NCBI RefSeq assembly: GCF_002007235.1
Contig: NZ_MUHW01000021.1
Location: 18,654-82,653, forward strand
DNA length: 64,000 nt
Direction of reading: 5' to 3'
Source: Oribacterium sp. C9
GTDB lineage: Bacteria; Bacillota; Clostridia; Lachnospirales; Lachnospiraceae
Below, one piece after another: positions 60,599 through 64,000 of the stretch. The notes under the pieces are model-generated. The model was not told the origin of the DNA, did not search any database, and worked only from the letters and a program-made list of their open reading frames with translations. The position numbers and the translations under genes were made by a program. Position 1 is the first letter of the stretch. Each line of letters starts with the position of its first letter.

Positions 60599-61037
60599 AC
60601 AACCTCCATTATTAAATTAAACACGAACTTAGTTGTTTTTCACAACTCTTAGCTAAAGTTTAACAGCGTGCTTGTTTATTTGCAATAAAATACAAGGCAA
60701 TATTTTGCATAAGTTGTATTTAAATCAAACTTTTTCAACGAACTTGATCAATGTTTAATCTTTAACAACATGAATAATGCACAATTTACGCCTATTTTCG
60801 CCCTGATTGATTGTCACATACCCATACATATAGATTTTGCGTGACAAAAAAACAATACAACTTTGTATTTGTATTGAACCATACATCTTTCACTATGATT
60901 CAACCCCGATTTCAGTGAAATACATATTTGTACAGAAAGATTCGTCCCCTGATCGTGTTATGACAAAAAAAGACAACGTGGAATCATATACTGATTCCAT
61001 CGTTGTCTTTCTAAGTATGTACATTATAGCTGTATGA
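60599..61037. other. Gene-free region upstream of the sugar importer
   Basis: No coding region is supported. The stretch nearest the importer (60640-60860) presumably carries its promoter and operators; I see no repeat strong enough to name. The right end carries the HAD lipoprotein gene's terminator. Confidence 0.5.
60964..61010 (-). terminator. Terminator of the HAD lipoprotein gene
   Basis: Arms GACAACG-GGAATC / GATTCC-CGTTGTC around a 7-base loop, followed on the minus strand by TTTTTTTGTCA. Confidence 0.85.
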
Positions 61038-62204
61038 TCATGCAGCAGGCCTTACTTCAGCCTTTCCTGCATCACTTGTCTCAGGTTCAGTGTACTGGGC
61101 AGCGGCCTTTGTAATACCCTCAGGGTAGATCTCTGCGAAGTCTGTCCTCATAGAGACAGGAACATAGCCCTGCTCCTTATACTGAGCTGATTTTTCTTCC
61201 CAGTTCTGTGTTCCCCATTCGCGTACATCATCATCTGCCACTACCATATAAGCCTGTGAAGGATAAGGATTTCTCTTATCTATAACATAATTCATCATGC
61301 TTGTATCACTTCCGCTGTTACCGAATGCAAGTACAGGACGCTGTCCGATCTCTCTTTCGATCCAGATGGTCTTGTTTGCATTCAGATTCTTCTGGATAAA
61401 GCCGCCTGTAAATACAAGCTCATCTCCATCCTTATACTTGAAATCCATATTGGATGATACATCCTCATTGCCCTTTACCTTAACTTCAAATGCAGTTCCG
61501 ATAACATGACTCGGAGAAACATATTCGCTGATAGGTGAATTGTCAACTATAGCTCTCGTTGTTGTACGCTCTGTTCCGCTCACAACGTAAACGGTGTAGT
61601 CATTGTCATAAAGATACTTTACAACCTCCACCATAGGAAGATAGAAGCCGTCTATGTAACGCATATTGTTGAAGCTTTTTGTCTTCTTCTGTCCGAACTC
61701 TACCGCATAATCATAGAGCTCTTCAACCGTCATGCCTGCGTATGCCTTTGCGAAGTTTCGGGCAAGCTCCTCACCTGCTGTATATCCCGGCTTGATCTCA
61801 CGGGCTGCTGCCTTAAGCTCATCGGATACTCTTTCAGGATGATCCTCCAGACAATAGCTTATGAACATACATGTATCGTAATATGTAAAGTATGTTTCAC
61901 ATGTAAGTGTTCCGTCCATATCAAATACCGCGATTCTGTCCTTTACAGGGATAAATCCGTCTGAATTCTCATCAACAGACGCACTTACAAACTCTACCAG
62001 AGACTGCATCGCAGGAGACGAAGGATCCCATTTTGGAAGTGCCCCCTCCCTTTCAGCTTTCTTTTCTTCAAGAGAAATGACTGTACTTTCTGTACTTTCA
62101 ACAGCAGAAGCTTCAGTGCCTGCAACAGGAACAGATGTGGTGCCGCATGCTGCAAGACCGAGAGGCAGTGCCAATGCCAATACAAGTGAAATAATTTTTT
62201 TCAT
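61038..62204 (-). CDS. Exported HAD-superfamily phosphatase lipoprotein
   Basis: 388 residues. The signal peptide ends in lipobox GLAACGT, so the protein is anchored outside the membrane. The HAD core shows motif I AVFDMDGTLTCET, motif II VVSGTERT and motif IV AFGNSGSDTSMM, similar to phosphoserine-phosphatase-like HADs. Surface-exposed HAD phosphatases are less common than cytoplasmic ones; this one may salvage phosphate from phosphorylated metabolites. C-terminal ~30 residues are a low-complexity tail. Transcribed alone, with its own terminator. Confidence 0.85.
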   Translation of the reverse strand: MKKIISLVLALALPLGLAACGTTSVPVAGTEASAVESTESTVISLEEKKAEREGALPKWDPSSPAMQSLVEFVSASVDENSDGFIPVKDRIAVFDMDGTLTCETYFTYYDTCMFISYCLEDHPERVSDELKAAAREIKPGYTAGEELARNFAKAYAGMTVEELYDYAVEFGQKKTKSFNNMRYIDGFYLPMVEVVKYLYDNDYTVYVVSGTERTTTRAIVDNSPISEYVSPSHVIGTAFEVKVKGNEDVSSNMDFKYKDGDELVFTGGFIQKNLNANKTIWIEREIGQRPVLAFGNSGSDTSMMNYVIDKRNPYPSQAYMVVADDDVREWGTQNWEEKSAQYKEQGYVPVSMRTDFAEIYPEGITKAAAQYTEPETSDAGKAEVRPAA

Positions 62205-62308
62205 ATCTTTTTCCCCTTCAATTTTATTTTTGAGCTACTCAAAAGATTTCGACACCCAAAGAGACAAGTATAAGTTATTTTTCAGCTTTTTTTGAAAACT
62301 TTTTAAGA

Positions 62309-63874
62309 CTATTCCTTCTCAGATACCTTCACATTGATTCCCTTCAGTATCTCCTCCGGTTTTCTCTTCCTGAAATCGAAGGGATCCACCATTCTGTCTA
62401 CCAAAATCTTCAGTAATGCTTCCAGAAGAAAATATATGACTGCCACCGATACCAGAGGAAAAAACGCCTCATAAGTACGTCCTCGAACTATATCTCCCAT
62501 CTTTGTGAGATCCTGAACTGCTATATATCCGACAATAGCCGTTGCCTTTATGGTTGCTGTCACCTCTGACCTGTATGCAGGTATGAAATGCGGCAACGCC
62601 TGAGGCAAAATAAACCGGAAAAAGGCGAAAGTATCGGAATATCCGAGTGCATTGGCAGCCTCCATCTGTCCACGGTCAATGGCATCGACCCCGGATTTGA
62701 CCATCTGGAAAACAGAAGCGCCGAATACCAGCGTAAATCCTATGATGGAGACCACAACACCGGAAATCACTATAGACTCAAATACAACGAAGTAAAGTAT
62801 CATGAGAAGTACAACTACAGGCATACCCTGCACAAGCCATATCATGGTACCGGACACAAAATTCGCAACAGGATTCCCATTCCTGCAAAGCATAAATGCA
62901 TAAAATCCCAGTAAGGTTCCGCAAAGGATAGAAAAAAATGTAATAACAAGTGTGGTTTCAACTCCACTCAAAAACAGCTTCCAGCGGTCTTCACGTATAA
63001 ATGTCTTATGGAAACTTGAATATATCCCGGATATAATCTCTCCGCTTCCCCCTGTAACAGCATCCGGATCCCTGACCATTACAGCGGTTCTTTCTATGAA
63101 CAGGATATCAGAATACGGAATGCCTTCACCTCTTTCATCCGTGTAAAACAGATTTGACATGATGCAGTCCACATCACCGCTCTGAGCTGCGGCAACTATG
63201 CTTTTAAAATCATAGAGCTTGAATTCAAGCTCTGCATTCATCCAAGCCGCAAAGCGCTTTGCCAGTTCGATATCATAACCGTTCAGTTCAGTACCTACAA
63301 AATAAGTATACGGCTGTAATGTACCTGCTGTTGCCACTGTCAAATGAAGAGATGGATTCTCCGCAACAGGTATATCCGGTATTTTCGTATCTCCCTTAAT
63401 GACCCAGCGATCGTACATATCGTCCAGCGTTCCGTCAGCCTTCAACTCAGCAATGAATCTGTTCACCTTATTTTTGAAATCAGGTATCCCGGACTTGGGC
63501 GATATCCCGACGGCAACCTTATTTGAACTGTAATCCTCTTCGAGTATACATACGCCCTCGGTTCCGTTTTCTATAGCTATTTCCATAGGACGACGCGAAT
63601 ATACAAAGGCGTCTAAACGTCCGCTTTTCAGATCATCATATACCAGAGGCGGGTCGTTATACAAAAATATCTTAGCCTCAGGATAATCTTCGGGCAGGGA
63701 TTTTTCCTCCGGGCATTCCAGTATGACTCCTATTCTTAGTCCGGGTTCGGAAAGCTGACTCAGTGATGTTATCTCAGGTCTTTCGTCAGAGCTGCAGCCG
63801 ATGAGCGCACAAAGTGCCAGTATAAGCATTGTCAAACAAAGCAGTGGATAATGTCTTCGTCCTGTAGTTTTCAC
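62309..63874 (-). CDS. Amino acid ABC transporter binding-protein/permease fusion
   Basis: About 521 residues if the GTG at 63874 is used (AGGA eight bases upstream; an ATG at 63889 is also in frame). A lipobox-like ALIGCSS ends the signal segment. Two SBP_bac_3-type pieces follow: GLRIGVILECPEE through DDMYDRWV (about 40-165) and LHLTVATAGTLQPYTYFVGTELNGYDIELAKRFA through SNLFYTDERGEGIPYS (about 175-270); each is shorter than a full domain. The last ~220 residues are a HisM-type permease (EEA loop GVDAIDRGQMEAANALGYS). Fused importers of this kind are known for glutamine/arginine in Firmicutes; no ATPase gene lies in the window. Confidence 0.87.
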   Translation of the reverse strand: MKTTGRRHYPLLCLTMLILALCALIGCSSDERPEITSLSQLSEPGLRIGVILECPEEKSLPEDYPEAKIFLYNDPPLVYDDLKSGRLDAFVYSRRPMEIAIENGTEGVCILEEDYSSNKVAVGISPKSGIPDFKNKVNRFIAELKADGTLDDMYDRWVIKGDTKIPDIPVAENPSLHLTVATAGTLQPYTYFVGTELNGYDIELAKRFAAWMNAELEFKLYDFKSIVAAAQSGDVDCIMSNLFYTDERGEGIPYSDILFIERTAVMVRDPDAVTGGSGEIISGIYSSFHKTFIREDRWKLFLSGVETTLVITFFSILCGTLLGFYAFMLCRNGNPVANFVSGTMIWLVQGMPVVVLLMILYFVVFESIVISGVVVSIIGFTLVFGASVFQMVKSGVDAIDRGQMEAANALGYSDTFAFFRFILPQALPHFIPAYRSEVTATIKATAIVGYIAVQDLTKMGDIVRGRTYEAFFPLVSVAVIYFLLEALLKILVDRMVDPFDFRKRKPEEILKGINVKVSEKE

Positions 63875-63945
63875 TTCTTTTATCCTCATTACATCATATG
63901 GTCAGGCTATCACCATAAACTTCGGCTTCACTTGGGATTATTATA

Positions 63946-64000
63946 ATCGAGTAGGGGGAATATAATCCCCCTCTCACACCACCGTACGTGCCGTTCGGCA
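63946..64000 (-). mobile_element. 3' end of a group II intron (rest outside window)
   Basis: On the minus strand the sequence reads GCCGAACGGCACGTACGGT, then GGTGTGAGAG, then a hairpin GGGGGA / TCCCCC, an unpaired A, and CTCGAT. The first part matches the 3' strand of domain V (loop and CGTACGGT), the hairpin with the bulged A seven bases from the end matches domain VI, and the intron would end with AT at 63946. The reverse transcriptase ORF, if present, lies outside the window. Confidence 0.7.

Noticed and set aside
1..64000. tRNA or rRNA genes
   Set aside because: No cloverleaf with a GGTTCGAATCC-type T arm and no rRNA sequence was noticed on either strand; a tRNA scan was not possible.

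Overview
The window looks like a chromosomal segment from a Gram-positive, anaerobic, plant-polysaccharide-degrading member of the Lachnospiraceae/Clostridia. The evidence is the AGGAGG-type ribosome binding sites, moderate GC, a surface protein with choline-binding-type repeats, a fused FeoA-FeoB, a ferredoxin-type aldo/keto reductase, and a rhamnose/rhamnogalacturonan locus with AraC regulators. The genus is not determined.

Layout. 1-6.7 kb (minus strand): secreted repeat protein (cut by the window edge), sensor kinase, OmpR-type regulator, and a MacAB-like ABC system (adaptor, ATPase, permease), probably one regulated unit. 6.8-16.7 kb: aldo/keto reductase, FeoAB iron importer with an acetyltransferase, a heterodimeric ABC exporter pair, and an iron alcohol dehydrogenase behind a MerR-type promoter.

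17-26.8 kb is an accessory island, visibly more AT-rich from about 18 kb. It holds a PrsW-like protease, a decayed serine recombinase, and a tight operon of a GIY-YIG/DUF2075 helicase, a MazG-like pyrophosphohydrolase and a phage tail-chaperone-like gene with a textbook -1 frameshift signal. It also holds an AAA/DUF4143 ATPase under a promoter with four repeated sites, a complete IS3-family element whose transposase has lost a catalytic Asp, and an Abi_2/AbiF HEPN gene. That Abi gene is preceded by a consensus promoter and a 45-nt terminator-bearing small RNA, which makes a strong candidate RNA-neutralised defence or toxin-antitoxin module. A membrane protein and a 0.8-kb non-coding stretch with three identical-arm palindromes end the island.

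26.8-37 kb: a GGDEF-EAL protein with a substrate-binding-type sensor, a class I glutamine amidotransferase-like hydrolase, a polar amino-acid ABC importer with a LysR regulator, a PAP2 phosphatase, an orphan structured RNA gene with two matching hairpins (about 36.4 kb) and a VOC protein.

37-60.6 kb is a carbohydrate region. It has a GH3 enzyme with a HAD protein and a GPH-type sugar symporter facing an AraC regulator, and SfsA. The rhamnose part has a GH88/105 unsaturated glucuronyl hydrolase plus RhaM facing another AraC regulator, a TRAP importer, and rhaA-rhaD-rhaB facing a third AraC regulator. A GntR/LacI-type regulator with a rhamnose/ribose-type ABC importer follows. Together these can take up short rhamnogalacturonan fragments or rhamnose, release and epimerise L-rhamnose, and convert it to dihydroxyacetone phosphate and lactaldehyde. 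61-64 kb: a HAD lipoprotein, an amino-acid-type binding-protein/permease fusion, and the 3' end of a group II intron running off the window.

All calls come from reading the sequence and recalled family knowledge. No database search was run.
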